From Acidimicrobiaceae bacterium (GTDB lineage: Bacteria; Actinomycetota; Acidimicrobiia; Acidimicrobiales; RAAP-2): DNA of 35,834 nucleotides. The stretch lies in NCBI GenBank assembly GCA_003141095.1, contig PLKM01000028.1, positions 12,771 to 48,604 of the forward strand, in the 5' to 3' direction. The translations under genes and the position numbers were made by a program. Shown here piece by piece: positions 9,222-17,825 of the stretch (positions within the stretch are counted from its first letter, which is position 1; every line of letters begins with the position of its first letter). The notes below the pieces were generated by a model. The model worked only from the letters and a program-made list of their open reading frames with translations. It did no database searches and was not told the DNA's origin.

Positions 9222-10256
9222 ATGACGACCATGTACTACGAAGCAGACGCGGACAAAGAACTGCTGAAGTCGAAGAAGATTGCGATTCTCGGTTACGGCT
9301 CGCAGGGCCACGCCCACGCGCTGAACCTGCACGACAGTGGCTACGACGTACGGGTGGGGCTTCGCCCCGAGTCGTCCTCGGTGCACAAGGCCGAGGAGGC
9401 GGGTCTTCGAGTGCTGTCGATCGCCGACGCCTGCGCCGAAGCTGACGTCATCATGGTGCTCGTGCCCGACACCGAACAGAAGCGCACCTACGACGCCGAC
9501 ATCGCTCCACACCTCAGCACCGGTAAGTGCCTGCTGTTCGCGCACGGCTTCAACATCCGCTTCAACCTCATCAACCCTCCGGCTGACGTCGACGTCGCGA
9601 TGGTCGCCCCGAAGGGTCCTGGTCACCTCGTCCGTCGCACGTACGTGGAGGGTGGCGGCGTGCCGGCACTGATCGCCGTGCATCAGGACGCCACCGGCCA
9701 CGCGCACGCCATCGCGCTCGCCTACGCCGACGGCATCGGCGCAACTCGCGCCGGTGTACTGGAGACGACGTTCACCGAGGAGACCGAGACGGACCTCTTC
9801 GGCGAGCAGGCCGTGTTGTGCGGCGGCGTCTCCGCACTCGTCAAGGCCGGCTACGAGACCCTCGTCGAGGCGGGCTACCAGCCCGAGAGCGCGTACTTTG
9901 AATGCCTGCACGAGTTGAAGCTCATCGTCGACCTCATGTACGAAGAAGGCATCACTGGCATGCGCTACAGCGTGTCGGACACCGCCGAGTACGGCGACCT
10001 CACCCGGGGCCCTCGCATCATCACCGACCAGGTGAAGGCCGAGATGAAGAAGATCCTCACCGAGATCCAGGACGGCACCTTCGCCGCCGAGTGGATCCAG
10101 GAGAACGAGATTGGCCGTCCGCGCTACCGCGAACTTCGTGAGGCCGGCAAGAAGCACCCGATTGAGGACATCGGCAAGAAGCTTCGCGCCATGATGCCAT
10201 TCGTATCGGCGGGCAAGCAGAAGGTCTCCGAGGTCTCGGGCGGCGACACCGACTAG
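9222..10256 (+). CDS. ilvC: Ketol-acid reductoisomerase, class I
   Basis: IlvC isomerises and reduces acetolactate or acetohydroxybutyrate to the dihydroxy acids that IlvD uses; it needs NADPH and Mg2+. The 344 residues match the short (class I) form. The Rossmann motif [15 protein letters not shown] is at about residues 22-36. The KARI domain includes [13 protein letters not shown] and the metal-binding [20 protein letters not shown]-type residues after the second strand (LRPESSS) fit NADPH preference. It is the third gene of ilvBNC. A perfect hairpin spans its stop codon. Confidence 0.97.
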   Translation: MTTMYYEADADKELLKSKKIAILGYGSQGHAHALNLHDSGYDVRVGLRPESSSVHKAEEAGLRVLSIADACAEADVIMVLVPDTEQKRTYDADIAPHLSTGKCLLFAHGFNIRFNLINPPADVDVAMVAPKGPGHLVRRTYVEGGGVPALIAVHQDATGHAHAIALAYADGIGATRAGVLETTFTEETETDLFGEQAVLCGGVSALVKAGYETLVEAGYQPESAYFECLHELKLIVDLMYEEGITGMRYSVSDTAEYGDLTRGPRIITDQVKAEMKKILTEIQDGTFAAEWIQENEIGRPRYRELREAGKKHPIEDIGKKLRAMMPFVSAGKQKVSEVSGGDTD

Positions 10257-10270
10257 GTGCGTCGGTGTCG
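10244..10270 (+). terminator. Hairpin across the ilvC stop codon
   Basis: CGACACCGAC (10244-10253) and GTCGGTGTCG (10261-10270) form a perfect 10-bp stem with the 7-base loop TAGGTGC, which contains the stop codon TAG. No T run follows, so it could be a Rho-type pause, an mRNA stabiliser or a weak terminator rather than a classical intrinsic terminator. Confidence 0.4.
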
Positions 10271-10470
10271 GTGACGACGCCCTGCAACAGTCGTTGAAGA
10301 ACCAGCGTGCGAAACGGGGCTGCGCGTTACCTGACGCGTCGCGCAAAACTCGCTGCCGGACTCGTACAGTGCAGGTAGACAATCGATCAAACGAGTGTCG
10401 ATGACCCCCGGCGCTGCCGTGCCGACGCATCTTAGGATGCGGGTGAACGACCGCTGATCGAGGAGGCACC

Positions 10471-11031
10471 ATGGCAGAGAGTTCCAGACCGTTGAGGATC
10501 GCACCAGTCCCGATCACCGAGCGCACGGGCCAAATTCGAGATCTGCTGGATCAATCTTCGCCGGGCATCGGGCCTGACGCGAACATCTTCACGACGTTCG
10601 TTCGAGCACCGGGCCTGTTTCGACGCTGGCTTCCCTTCGGCGGCAAGCTCTTGAACGGCAAGCTACCCGCACGGGACCGGGAGCTGTTGATTCTGCGCAC
10701 CGGGTGGAACTGTCGGGCCGAGTACGAGTGGGCCCAGCACGCCAGGATTGCTCTGCGTTGTGACCTGACCGTCGAGGAGGTGGACCGAGTGACGCTGGGT
10801 CCGGACGAGGGAGGTTGGATGCCGTTCGATGCGACGCTGCTGCGGGCGGCTGACGAGTTGCACGTCACCTCGACCGTCTCAGACGCCACCTGGTCGGCCC
10901 TGGCGACTCGGTTCACGACCGAGCAGCTCATTGAGCTCTTGATGCTCGTCGGGCACTACCACTTGGTCGCCATGACCCTCAACGCCTTGGGCGTCGAGCT
11001 CGACGATGGCCTCGTAGGTTTTCCGAAGTGA
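10471..11031 (+). CDS. Carboxymuconolactone decarboxylase-family protein
   Basis: The 186-residue protein has the all-helical CMD/AhpD-like fold signature: LPARDRELLILRTGWNCRAEYEW followed by an HARIA helix, then LIELLMLVGHYHLVAMTLNALG near the C-terminus. The CxxC thiol pair of peroxidase-active AhpD is absent; a single Cys (WNCRAEYEW) remains, so peroxidase activity is unlikely. Family members include lactone decarboxylases and many uncharacterised proteins, so the substrate is not predictable. A strong GAGGAGG precedes the ATG and TAGGAT (10433-10438) may be the -10 box. It stands alone between ilvC and a small exported protein. Confidence 0.85.
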   Translation: MAESSRPLRIAPVPITERTGQIRDLLDQSSPGIGPDANIFTTFVRAPGLFRRWLPFGGKLLNGKLPARDRELLILRTGWNCRAEYEWAQHARIALRCDLTVEEVDRVTLGPDEGGWMPFDATLLRAADELHVTSTVSDATWSALATRFTTEQLIELLMLVGHYHLVAMTLNALGVELDDGLVGFPK

Positions 11032-11335
11032 TCGGGCCGTTGACAAAGGTTACCGGCTTGAGGGTGGACGGACTTTGGTGATGGGCACTCGGGCGAACGT
11101 CGCCCGCCTGAGACGTCGCGCTCGTCGACCTTGAGTTCACCCGACGCACCAAGGTGACGATCTCGTCACGTACACGGTTCTGAAGCCCGGCGAAGTGGTC
11201 GCTCTTCCCCGGACCGCTCGAAGTCGATCCGCCGAGCCAGAGACATGGTCTTTCGTCCGCGGGATACACCGAGCAAGGGGCTCGCAGTGTCGATACTGTT
11301 CACAGATGGCGTCGCTCGACGCCCAGGGAGCGATT
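11032..11335. other. Intergenic stretch without a recognised gene
   Basis: I see no convincing gene in these 304 bases. The open frames crossing it are short or are extensions of the downstream gene. The last 30 bases carry the GGGAG ribosome binding site of the following small protein, and GATACT (11292-11297) is a possible -10 box. Confidence 0.5.
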
Positions 11336-11722
11336 ATGGAACACGACACTAGAACGCTGCTCCTTCGCCAACGCGTGGTCTCAGCCCTGCTCGGTTGCGT
11401 TGCTATCGTGGCCGTCGCTGTAGCCGTGTCCGAGTACCACTCGTCCGCTGCCACTCCGCAGACCATCACCGGCGAGTTCATGGGCTTCGACATGACGGGT
11501 ACGGCTCTGGCGTTCCAACCCACTGGGTCATCGACCGCCGCTTCCTACGCCTGGGCGCCAGCAACCTCGTGGCAGTCCGCCAATGGAAGCTGGCACCTCA
11601 GCGGTCCCGCGACCTGTCTCCAGCCCTCAGACCGCGGTCGTAAGGTGACCATTGGTGTTGTCACCGCCAAGCCCGTCGGCGCAATGCTCGGGGCCGATCT
11701 CATCGTTTGGGTGAAGTGCTAA
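11336..11722 (+). CDS. Small membrane-anchored or secreted protein of unknown function
   Basis: The predicted product has 128 residues and I do not recognise the family. A short charged N-terminus (MEHDTRTLLLRQR) precedes a hydrophobic helix (about residues 14-32), a signal peptide or signal anchor. The extracytoplasmic part is rich in Ser, Thr, Ala and Trp and has Cys near CLQPSD and at the C-terminus (WVKC), which could form a disulfide. The ATG at 11336 is chosen because GGGAG lies six bases upstream; the frame stays open to 11195 with less support. It appears monocistronic. The following gap to 11867 shows nothing recognisable. Confidence 0.6.
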   Translation: MEHDTRTLLLRQRVVSALLGCVAIVAVAVAVSEYHSSAATPQTITGEFMGFDMTGTALAFQPTGSSTAASYAWAPATSWQSANGSWHLSGPATCLQPSDRGRKVTIGVVTAKPVGAMLGADLIVWVKC

Positions 11723-11867
11723 CCATCTATTGATCTTCACGCACAGCAAGCGGAATGGTAGTCAGATGCAAACCCGTCACATGTAAATTGCGCGGCGGCT
11801 GCTCTTCCTTTGCAGCGAACATGGGTTCCAGGCCGAGCAAACCTTCAATGAAGGGCGATGGAGGTGC

Positions 11868-13211
11868 CTATCGTGGCCCCCAGGTTGGTGCTGCCATCGA
11901 GGCATCTCGAAGATTCGATGCAAGTGCTTCAAAATCCTGGCTAACCGAAGACACGGTTACCCGCAGATGATCTACGTCGTCCAGCTTGGTCGCAAACGGA
12001 CCTCCTGCGGCAACTGCCACCCCTCTGCTCGCCAGGGACAACATTGCAGCGGTCTCGTGCTCCACGGGCAACCAGATGTTCAAGCCGTCGGCTCCAATGG
12101 TGGTGACGTCCAATCGGCTGAGTTCGGCAACGACCTTTGCACGACGCTCGGCGTAGATGGTCTTGGCGCGCGAAACTTGTGCGATGGTCTCGGGTCGTTC
12201 CAACAGATCAAGCAAGAGTGACTGCAGAAGCCGACTGGTCCAGCCCTGGCCAAGCATTCGTCGTTCGATGATGGCGTCCATGAGGTTGGCCGGTCCACTC
12301 ACCGCCGCCAAGCGCAGATCAGGGCCATGCGATTTGGAGAAACTTCGAATATGCACCGTGCGATCGGGGAGCCATTGACCCAAACTGATTGGCGCCCTTA
12401 GAGAGATCGATCCCGCCGAGTCGTCTTCGATGATCCAGCCCGACCACGACGAAAGCACGGCCGAGAGGGCCTTCGCGCGAGGCGTACTCATGGATACGCC
12501 AGTCGGATTATGGCTGCGGGGTTGCAGCAGGAGAGTCTTCGCTCCTGTCGTGAGGGCCGCCTCGAGTTGCTCGGGAAGGATCCCCTCGTCATCAACATCG
12601 ACACCGATAGTGCGCGCGCCCAGGGCGTCCAGGAGATCAAGAAACGGTGGAAACGTCGGGTGCTCGACGATGACGGTGTCGCCAATTCGTATCAAATGGC
12701 TGGCCACCTGGTCAATGGCGTCCATCGCGCCGTCAACGATCGTGAGCCGATCTGGCTGATAGGGCCAGTCCGACAGCAGAACATCTTTCAGCTCCGGCAA
12801 CATCGGATCATCCAAGTAGTTCTGTTGCCACGACGGGCGCAGATTGCGAAGAGCGGCACTGAGGTCCGGGAGCAGCGCCGCGTCGGGAATCCCCGACGAG
12901 AGGTCAAGACCCATCGAACTCTCATGTTGGAGAGCCCGTCGATAGCGGGTCGGACCGGGACGGGCGAGACTTGAGACCATCGTGCCCCTTCGCCCATCTG
13001 TCCTGATGACACCGGCGCGAAGCAGCAAGTTCCATGCCGTGCTCACCGTGCTCGGCGACATCTCGAGCGAAGCGGCCACAGTTCGAATCGGCGGCAACTT
13101 GGTGTCGGGCTCCAGCAGGCCGCTGCCGATCGCGTTGCTCACGGCTTCGGCGAGCGCGCGACCGGTTCGAGCCTTGAGTTGCGTTCCAATGACTTCGACC
13201 GAATTGACCAT
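11868..13211 (-). CDS. MocR/GntR-type PLP-dependent transcriptional regulator
   Basis: The 447-residue protein has a GntR-type winged helix-turn-helix at the N-terminus (about 10-75: LPPIRTVAASLEMSPSTVSTAWNLL) joined to a fold-type I aminotransferase-like domain that senses PLP or an amino compound. The aminotransferase part shows SHNPTGVSMS, IIEDDSAG and IRSFSKSHGPDLRLAAV, the last holding the Schiff-base Lys. MocR proteins usually control adjacent aminotransferase or transport genes; here the divergent neighbour is mmsA followed by two aminotransferases. The start at 13211 (MVNSVEV) is chosen over an upstream start at 13298 because TATGGT lies six bases before it and the longer form would run through the promoter. 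The 14-bp palindrome in the shared promoter is a likely operator. Confidence 0.9.
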   Translation of the reverse strand: MVNSVEVIGTQLKARTGRALAEAVSNAIGSGLLEPDTKLPPIRTVAASLEMSPSTVSTAWNLLLRAGVIRTDGRRGTMVSSLARPGPTRYRRALQHESSMGLDLSSGIPDAALLPDLSAALRNLRPSWQQNYLDDPMLPELKDVLLSDWPYQPDRLTIVDGAMDAIDQVASHLIRIGDTVIVEHPTFPPFLDLLDALGARTIGVDVDDEGILPEQLEAALTTGAKTLLLQPRSHNPTGVSMSTPRAKALSAVLSSWSGWIIEDDSAGSISLRAPISLGQWLPDRTVHIRSFSKSHGPDLRLAAVSGPANLMDAIIERRMLGQGWTSRLLQSLLLDLLERPETIAQVSRAKTIYAERRAKVVAELSRLDVTTIGADGLNIWLPVEHETAAMLSLASRGVAVAAGGPFATKLDDVDHLRVTVSSVSQDFEALASNLRDASMAAPTWGPR

Positions 13212-13269
13212 TTTGTAACCATACAATAAGAGACTTGACTGGTCAAGCATTGGTACGTAATGTTGCCGC
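13212..13269. promoter_or_regulatory. Divergent mocR/mmsA promoters overlapping on a palindrome
   Basis: The palindrome CTTGACTGGTCAAG (13234-13247) supplies both -35 boxes. On the plus strand TTGACT (13235-13240), a 17-base spacer and TAATGT (13258-13263) end six bases before the mmsA ATG. On the minus strand TTGACC (13241-13246), a 17-base spacer and TATGGT (13218-13223) end six bases before the mocR ATG. The layout is fully symmetric and both transcripts would be leaderless. A dimeric regulator on the palindrome would cover both -35 elements; that role is inferred. Confidence 0.7.
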
Positions 13270-14760
13270 ATGACATATCGAATCTCACATTGGATCAACG
13301 GCCAACACGTTCAAGGGACTTCTGGATCCACCTCGCCAGTTTTCAATCCCGCCACCGGCGAGCACATCGCAGATGTTGACCTGGCCACGGAGTCTGAAGC
13401 CAACACGATGATCGCGAGCGCCCGAGCGGCGGCGGACTCCTGGAAGGAGAGCTCCCTCTCGCAGCGAGCGAGCGTACTGTTCGCCTTTCGTGAACTGCTC
13501 CACAACAGAAGCGATGACTTGGCAAGAATTGTGACGAGAGAGCACGGCAAGGTCCTGAGTGATGCCGCCGGGGAGATCGCTCGGGGACTCGAGAACATCG
13601 AGTTCGCCACTGCCGTTCCTCAGCTCTTGAAGGGCGGCCATTCGGCCCAAGCCTCTCGTGGCGTGGACGTGTATTCCAGTCGCCATCCGCTCGGGGTCGT
13701 AGCGGGAATCACGCCCTTCAACTTTCCCGTCATGGTTCCGCTCTGGATGTGCGGCACCGCGATCGCCTGTGGCAACGCCTTCATCCTGAAGCCCAGCGAG
13801 AAAGATCCCTCGGCGTCTCTCTTCCTCGCCGAGTTATGGAAGGAAGCCGGTCTCCCTGACGGTATCTTCTCGGTGCTGCAAGGTGACAAGTCCGCGGTTG
13901 ACGCGCTGCTCGACCACAAAGACGTCGCGGCGATCAGTTTCGTTGGTTCCACGCCAGTGGCCAAGTACATTTACGAGTCGGGTACCGCGCGAGGCAAGCG
14001 AGTTCAGGCTTTGGGCGGCGCCAAGAATCACATGCTGGTCCTACCCGACGCCGACGTGGAGATGGCGGCGGACGCCGCGGTCTCGGCCGGCTACGGCGCC
14101 GCCGGAGAACGATGCATGGCGGTCTCGGTAGTCGTCGCGGTCGGCGACATCGGCGACGCACTCGTTGAGGCGATCGCGAGCCGTCTCCCGCATCTGACCA
14201 CTGGACCAGGCATCGATCCCTCGAGCGAGATGGGCCCGCTCATCACCGAACAGCACCGTGACCGGGTGGCCGGGTATATTGACGCCGGTGCTCGCGAGGG
14301 CGCTGAAGTTGTCGTCGACGGTCGTGACGCGAAGTACCCGGACCGCGGCTTCTTTCTGGGTGCCACGCTTCTCGACAAGGTCGAGCCCGCAATGAGCGTG
14401 TATCAGGATGAGATCTTCGGCCCGGTCCTCTCGGTGGTTCGACGCGAGACCTTCGACGAAGCAATCGAACTCGTGAATTCGAATCCCTTCGCCAACGGAA
14501 CGGCGATCTTCACCCGCGATGGGGGAGCGGCGCGCAAGTTCGAGCAGGCGGTCGAGGTGGGCATGGTGGGTATCAACGTGGCCATCCCGGTTCCCGTTGC
14601 CTACTACTCCTTTGGCGGCTGGAAGGCTTCGCTCTTCGGTGACAATCACATGTACGGACCCGAAGGCGTCGCGTTCTTCAGTCGAGGAAAAGTCGTGACG
14701 TCGCGCTGGCCCGATCCGGCAACCTCGACGATTGACCTCGGCTTTCCCCGCACCCGCTAA
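13270..14760 (+). CDS. mmsA: CoA-acylating methylmalonate/malonate semialdehyde dehydrogenase
   Basis: This aldehyde dehydrogenase family member oxidises malonate or methylmalonate semialdehyde with NAD+ and CoA to acetyl-CoA or propionyl-CoA, releasing CO2. The 496-residue product has the family length. It shows GVVAGITPFNFPVMVPLWM, the Rossmann region FVGSTPVAKYIYE, ALGGAKNHMLVLPDAD and the catalytic Cys in AAGERCMAVS (Cys282). The PFNFP and GAKNH text is typical of the MmsA branch rather than of ordinary aldehyde dehydrogenases. It begins a group with two class III aminotransferases, which would make its semialdehyde substrates from beta-alanine or 3-aminoisobutyrate. It is divergent from a MocR regulator. 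Confidence 0.93.
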   Translation: MTYRISHWINGQHVQGTSGSTSPVFNPATGEHIADVDLATESEANTMIASARAAADSWKESSLSQRASVLFAFRELLHNRSDDLARIVTREHGKVLSDAAGEIARGLENIEFATAVPQLLKGGHSAQASRGVDVYSSRHPLGVVAGITPFNFPVMVPLWMCGTAIACGNAFILKPSEKDPSASLFLAELWKEAGLPDGIFSVLQGDKSAVDALLDHKDVAAISFVGSTPVAKYIYESGTARGKRVQALGGAKNHMLVLPDADVEMAADAAVSAGYGAAGERCMAVSVVVAVGDIGDALVEAIASRLPHLTTGPGIDPSSEMGPLITEQHRDRVAGYIDAGAREGAEVVVDGRDAKYPDRGFFLGATLLDKVEPAMSVYQDEIFGPVLSVVRRETFDEAIELVNSNPFANGTAIFTRDGGAARKFEQAVEVGMVGINVAIPVPVAYYSFGGWKASLFGDNHMYGPEGVAFFSRGKVVTSRWPDPATSTIDLGFPRTR

Positions 14761-14788
14761 CAGTTCAAGATTCGAACGGAGAATTGAC

Positions 14789-16159
14789 ATGACCCAAACA
14801 ACCGCAGGTTTCGCATCGCACGACGAAGGGACCGTCCGCAGGGACGATCGGGCCCACGTGTTCCATTCGTGGTCGGCCCAGGATCTGATTGATCCGCTTC
14901 CCATCGCGTCGGCACAAGGCTCCTACTTCAGCGACTACGCCGGCAAGAGTTACCTCGACTTCTCGTCGCAACTGGTGAACGTGAACATCGGCTACCAGCA
15001 CCCGAAACTCGTCGCAGCCATTCAGGAACAGGCGGGTCGCCTCTGCACCATTCAGCCTGCGTTTGCCAACGACGCTCGCAGCGAGGCGGCTCGTTTGATC
15101 GCCGAAGTTGCACCAGCGGGCCTGGAGAAGGTCTTCTTCACCAATGGCGGCGCTGAAGCCATCGAGAACGCGGTGCGCATGGCCCGCCTTCACACGGGTC
15201 GCAATAAAATCTTCGCGGCGTATCGCAGCTATCACGGCGCGACTGCCGGCGCGATCTCGTTGACGGGGGACCCGCGGCGGTGGTCGTCGGAACCGGGAAT
15301 GCCAGGAGTCATCCACTACTGGGGACCGTATCTCTATCGTTCGGCTTTTTATTCACAGAGCGAGGAGGAAGAGTCCGTCCGGTCCCTGCAGCATCTGCGC
15401 GACCTCATCATGGTCGAGGGACCGAAGTCCGTCGCCGGGATTCTCTTGGAGACGGTCGTTGGAACCAACGGAATCCTAGTTCCGCCGGATGGTTACCTGC
15501 AGGGTGTGCGTGAGATCTGCGACGAGTTCGGCATCGTGATGATTGCCGACGAGGTGATGGCTGGTTTTGGTCGTTGCGGTGAGTGGTTCGCCATCAATCG
15601 ATGGGATGTGCGGCCCGACCTGATCACCTTTGCCAAGGGGGTGAACTCGGGTTACGTACCACTGGGCGGCGTCATCATCGCCGACGACATCGCATCAACG
15701 TTCTCGAAGAGGTCCTTTCCAGGTGGACTGACCTACTCCGGTCACCCGCTGGCGTGCGCTTCGGCGGTGGCTTCGATCAATATCTTCAAGGAGGAGGGCA
15801 TTGTCGAGCACGCCCGTTCACTTGGCGCCGACACCATCGGGCCAGGTTTGGAAAAACTCGCCCTCAAGCACCCCTCTATTGGTGAGGTCAGGGGACTCGG
15901 AGTGTTCTGGGCCATCGAGTTGGTACGCAATCGTGAAACTCGAGAGCCGCTGGTTCCGTTCAACGCCACTGGTCCCGAGGCTCTTCCCATGCAGGAGTTC
16001 GCGTCATCGTGCAAGGAGTCCGGCCTCTGGCCCTTCGTGCATTTCAACAGGACTCACGTCGTGCCGCCGTGCACGACTTCGGTGCAGGACGTTCAAAAGG
16101 GTTTGGACATCCTCGACCACGCACTGGACGTCGCCGATCGCTATTACGAGGGGGAATAG
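14789..16159 (+). CDS. Class III omega-aminotransferase (taurine/beta-alanine:pyruvate type)
   Basis: A PLP enzyme of 456 residues that should move an amino group from an omega-amino acid to pyruvate or a similar acceptor. It opens with HVFHSWSAQDLIDP and YLDFSSQLVNVNIGYQHP, typical of actinobacterial enzymes near taurine-pyruvate and beta-alanine-pyruvate aminotransferases. FFTNGGAEAIENAVRMAR binds the cofactor phosphate, IADEVMAGFGR carries the PLP-ring Asp, and TFAKGVNSGYVPLGG the Schiff-base Lys (Lys283). The ATG at 14789 has GGAG upstream and follows mmsA by 28 bases, so co-transcription is likely. Pairing with MmsA favours beta-alanine or 3-aminoisobutyrate as substrate; taurine or GABA cannot be excluded. 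Confidence 0.88.
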   Translation: MTQTTAGFASHDEGTVRRDDRAHVFHSWSAQDLIDPLPIASAQGSYFSDYAGKSYLDFSSQLVNVNIGYQHPKLVAAIQEQAGRLCTIQPAFANDARSEAARLIAEVAPAGLEKVFFTNGGAEAIENAVRMARLHTGRNKIFAAYRSYHGATAGAISLTGDPRRWSSEPGMPGVIHYWGPYLYRSAFYSQSEEEESVRSLQHLRDLIMVEGPKSVAGILLETVVGTNGILVPPDGYLQGVREICDEFGIVMIADEVMAGFGRCGEWFAINRWDVRPDLITFAKGVNSGYVPLGGVIIADDIASTFSKRSFPGGLTYSGHPLACASAVASINIFKEEGIVEHARSLGADTIGPGLEKLALKHPSIGEVRGLGVFWAIELVRNRETREPLVPFNATGPEALPMQEFASSCKESGLWPFVHFNRTHVVPPCTTSVQDVQKGLDILDHALDVADRYYEGE

Positions 16160-16356
16160 GGGAGAAACCGCGACGAGCCCTGACCCGCTGGGACGTAGTG
16201 GTCATAAGCACTGAGTGTGTCGTGGAGGGTCCTCACGGGGATGCGTTTCGATGGATCGGTGGACGTCGTGGTTCACGAATGCGGTGAATACCTCTCGCGG
16301 TCGCCGCCACTGCGCTCGTCCTATCCGTATCAGCTACCTAGAAAAGGAAGATCAAA

Positions 16357-17667
16357 ATGACATCATCGCATTCCGAACTCCTGAGCCGTCATCGTAAGGT
16401 GATGCCGAGTTGGCTTTCGTTGTACTACGACGAACCGCTGGAACTGGTCAGCGGCGAGGGTCGCCACGTCTGCGACGGGCAAGGAATCACCTACCTTGAC
16501 TTCTTCGGCGGAATCCTCACGACCAGTACCGGCTACAACGTACCCGAGGTCGTCGACGCCATCCGAGACCAGGCCGGCAAGATGCTGCATACGTCGACCC
16601 TGTATCTCATCAGGCCAATGATCGAACTGGCAGAACGCATCGCCGAGCTGTCAACCATTCCAGATGCCAAGGTGTTCTTTGTCAGTTCGGGCACCGAGGC
16701 GGTGGAGACCGCCCTGATGCTCGCCTGTTCCGCGCGCGAATCGAATCAGGTGCTGGCGCTGCGCAACAGTTACCACGGTCGTTCGCTCACCGCGATGTCG
16801 GTGACCGGCAACCGCTCGTGGTCGCCGTCCGGCTTGAGTCCGCTCAATGTGAGCTTCGTGCAAAATGGGAACCGGCTGCGCAGCCCCCTCGGTCATCTCT
16901 CGGACGAGGAATTCACCACGGCGTGCGCGAGGGATCTGCGCGACGTCATCGAGACCACCACGTCGGGTGACGTGGCCTGCATGATCGCCGAACCGGTCCA
17001 GGGAGTCGGGGGGTTCGTGGTGCCGCCCGACGGGTTCTTCGCAGCGATGAAGGACGTGCTCGACGAGTACGGCATTCTCTTCATTTCCGACGAGGTCCAG
17101 ACGGGTTGGGGTCGGACCGGGGAGCACTTCTGGGGGTTCCAGGCCCACGACGTCCAACCCGACCTCCTGACCTTCGCCAAGGGCTTGGGCAACGGACTCG
17201 CCATTGGCGGCGTGGTCGGGCGAGGCGAATTGGTCGATTCCGTGCGGGCAAGTTCAATCTCGACGTTTGGTGGCAACCCACTCTCGAGCGCCGGAGCGCT
17301 GGCCAACCTCGACTACATCGTCTCGCATGACCTTCAGGCCAACGCCTTGAAGGTGGGCAATCATCTTCGCGGTCAACTCCAGGCCAACTGCGGCGAACTC
17401 GGAGTGGTCGCAGAGATACGAGGGAAGGGTTTAATGATCGGCGTTGAGCTCGTCGATCCCGGAACGCTCACTCCGAACCCACGGGCCGCCCAGTTGGTGC
17501 TCGAGGCCTGCCGGCGCGGCGGGCTATTGATTGGCAAGGGCGGCCTCTACAACAACGTGTTGCGCATTGCTCCCCCGATGAGCGTCACGATGGAAGAGGC
17601 GGACACCGCTGTTGACGTCCTCACCCAGGCGTTGCACGACGCCGATCAAAGCGCTCAAGGACAGTGA
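16357..17667 (+). CDS. Class III aminotransferase, AGXT2-like
   Basis: A second PLP-dependent class III aminotransferase of 436 residues. Key blocks are YLDFFGGILTTSTGYN, FFVSSGTEAVETALMLA, NSYHGRSLTAMSVTG, FISDEVQTGWGRTG and the Lys motif LTFAKGLGNGLAIGG (Lys275). The text resembles alanine-glyoxylate/beta-aminoisobutyrate-pyruvate aminotransferases (AGXT2) and related omega-amino acid enzymes. It has a good ribosome binding site (AAAGGAAG) and lies 197 bases after the first aminotransferase, so it may have its own promoter. Two differently related aminotransferases beside one MmsA suggest two amino donors entering one semialdehyde route, or one enzyme acting on another substrate of the PucR operon. 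Confidence 0.88.
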   Translation: MTSSHSELLSRHRKVMPSWLSLYYDEPLELVSGEGRHVCDGQGITYLDFFGGILTTSTGYNVPEVVDAIRDQAGKMLHTSTLYLIRPMIELAERIAELSTIPDAKVFFVSSGTEAVETALMLACSARESNQVLALRNSYHGRSLTAMSVTGNRSWSPSGLSPLNVSFVQNGNRLRSPLGHLSDEEFTTACARDLRDVIETTTSGDVACMIAEPVQGVGGFVVPPDGFFAAMKDVLDEYGILFISDEVQTGWGRTGEHFWGFQAHDVQPDLLTFAKGLGNGLAIGGVVGRGELVDSVRASSISTFGGNPLSSAGALANLDYIVSHDLQANALKVGNHLRGQLQANCGELGVVAEIRGKGLMIGVELVDPGTLTPNPRAAQLVLEACRRGGLLIGKGGLYNNVLRIAPPMSVTMEEADTAVDVLTQALHDADQSAQGQ

Positions 17668-17825
17668 GTTGGGCAAAGGGGCTCGTGCATCGCATCACCC
17701 GCCGGAGCTAGGCCAGGGGCCGGTGTCCTACTCCCTCTTCCGAAGTCGGAACGGTCCTCTCTTCTTCGACCCGCACGTGTAGGGACCCGGTGGCGTGCGG
17801 TGCTGCGACAGTGGCACGACGATGG

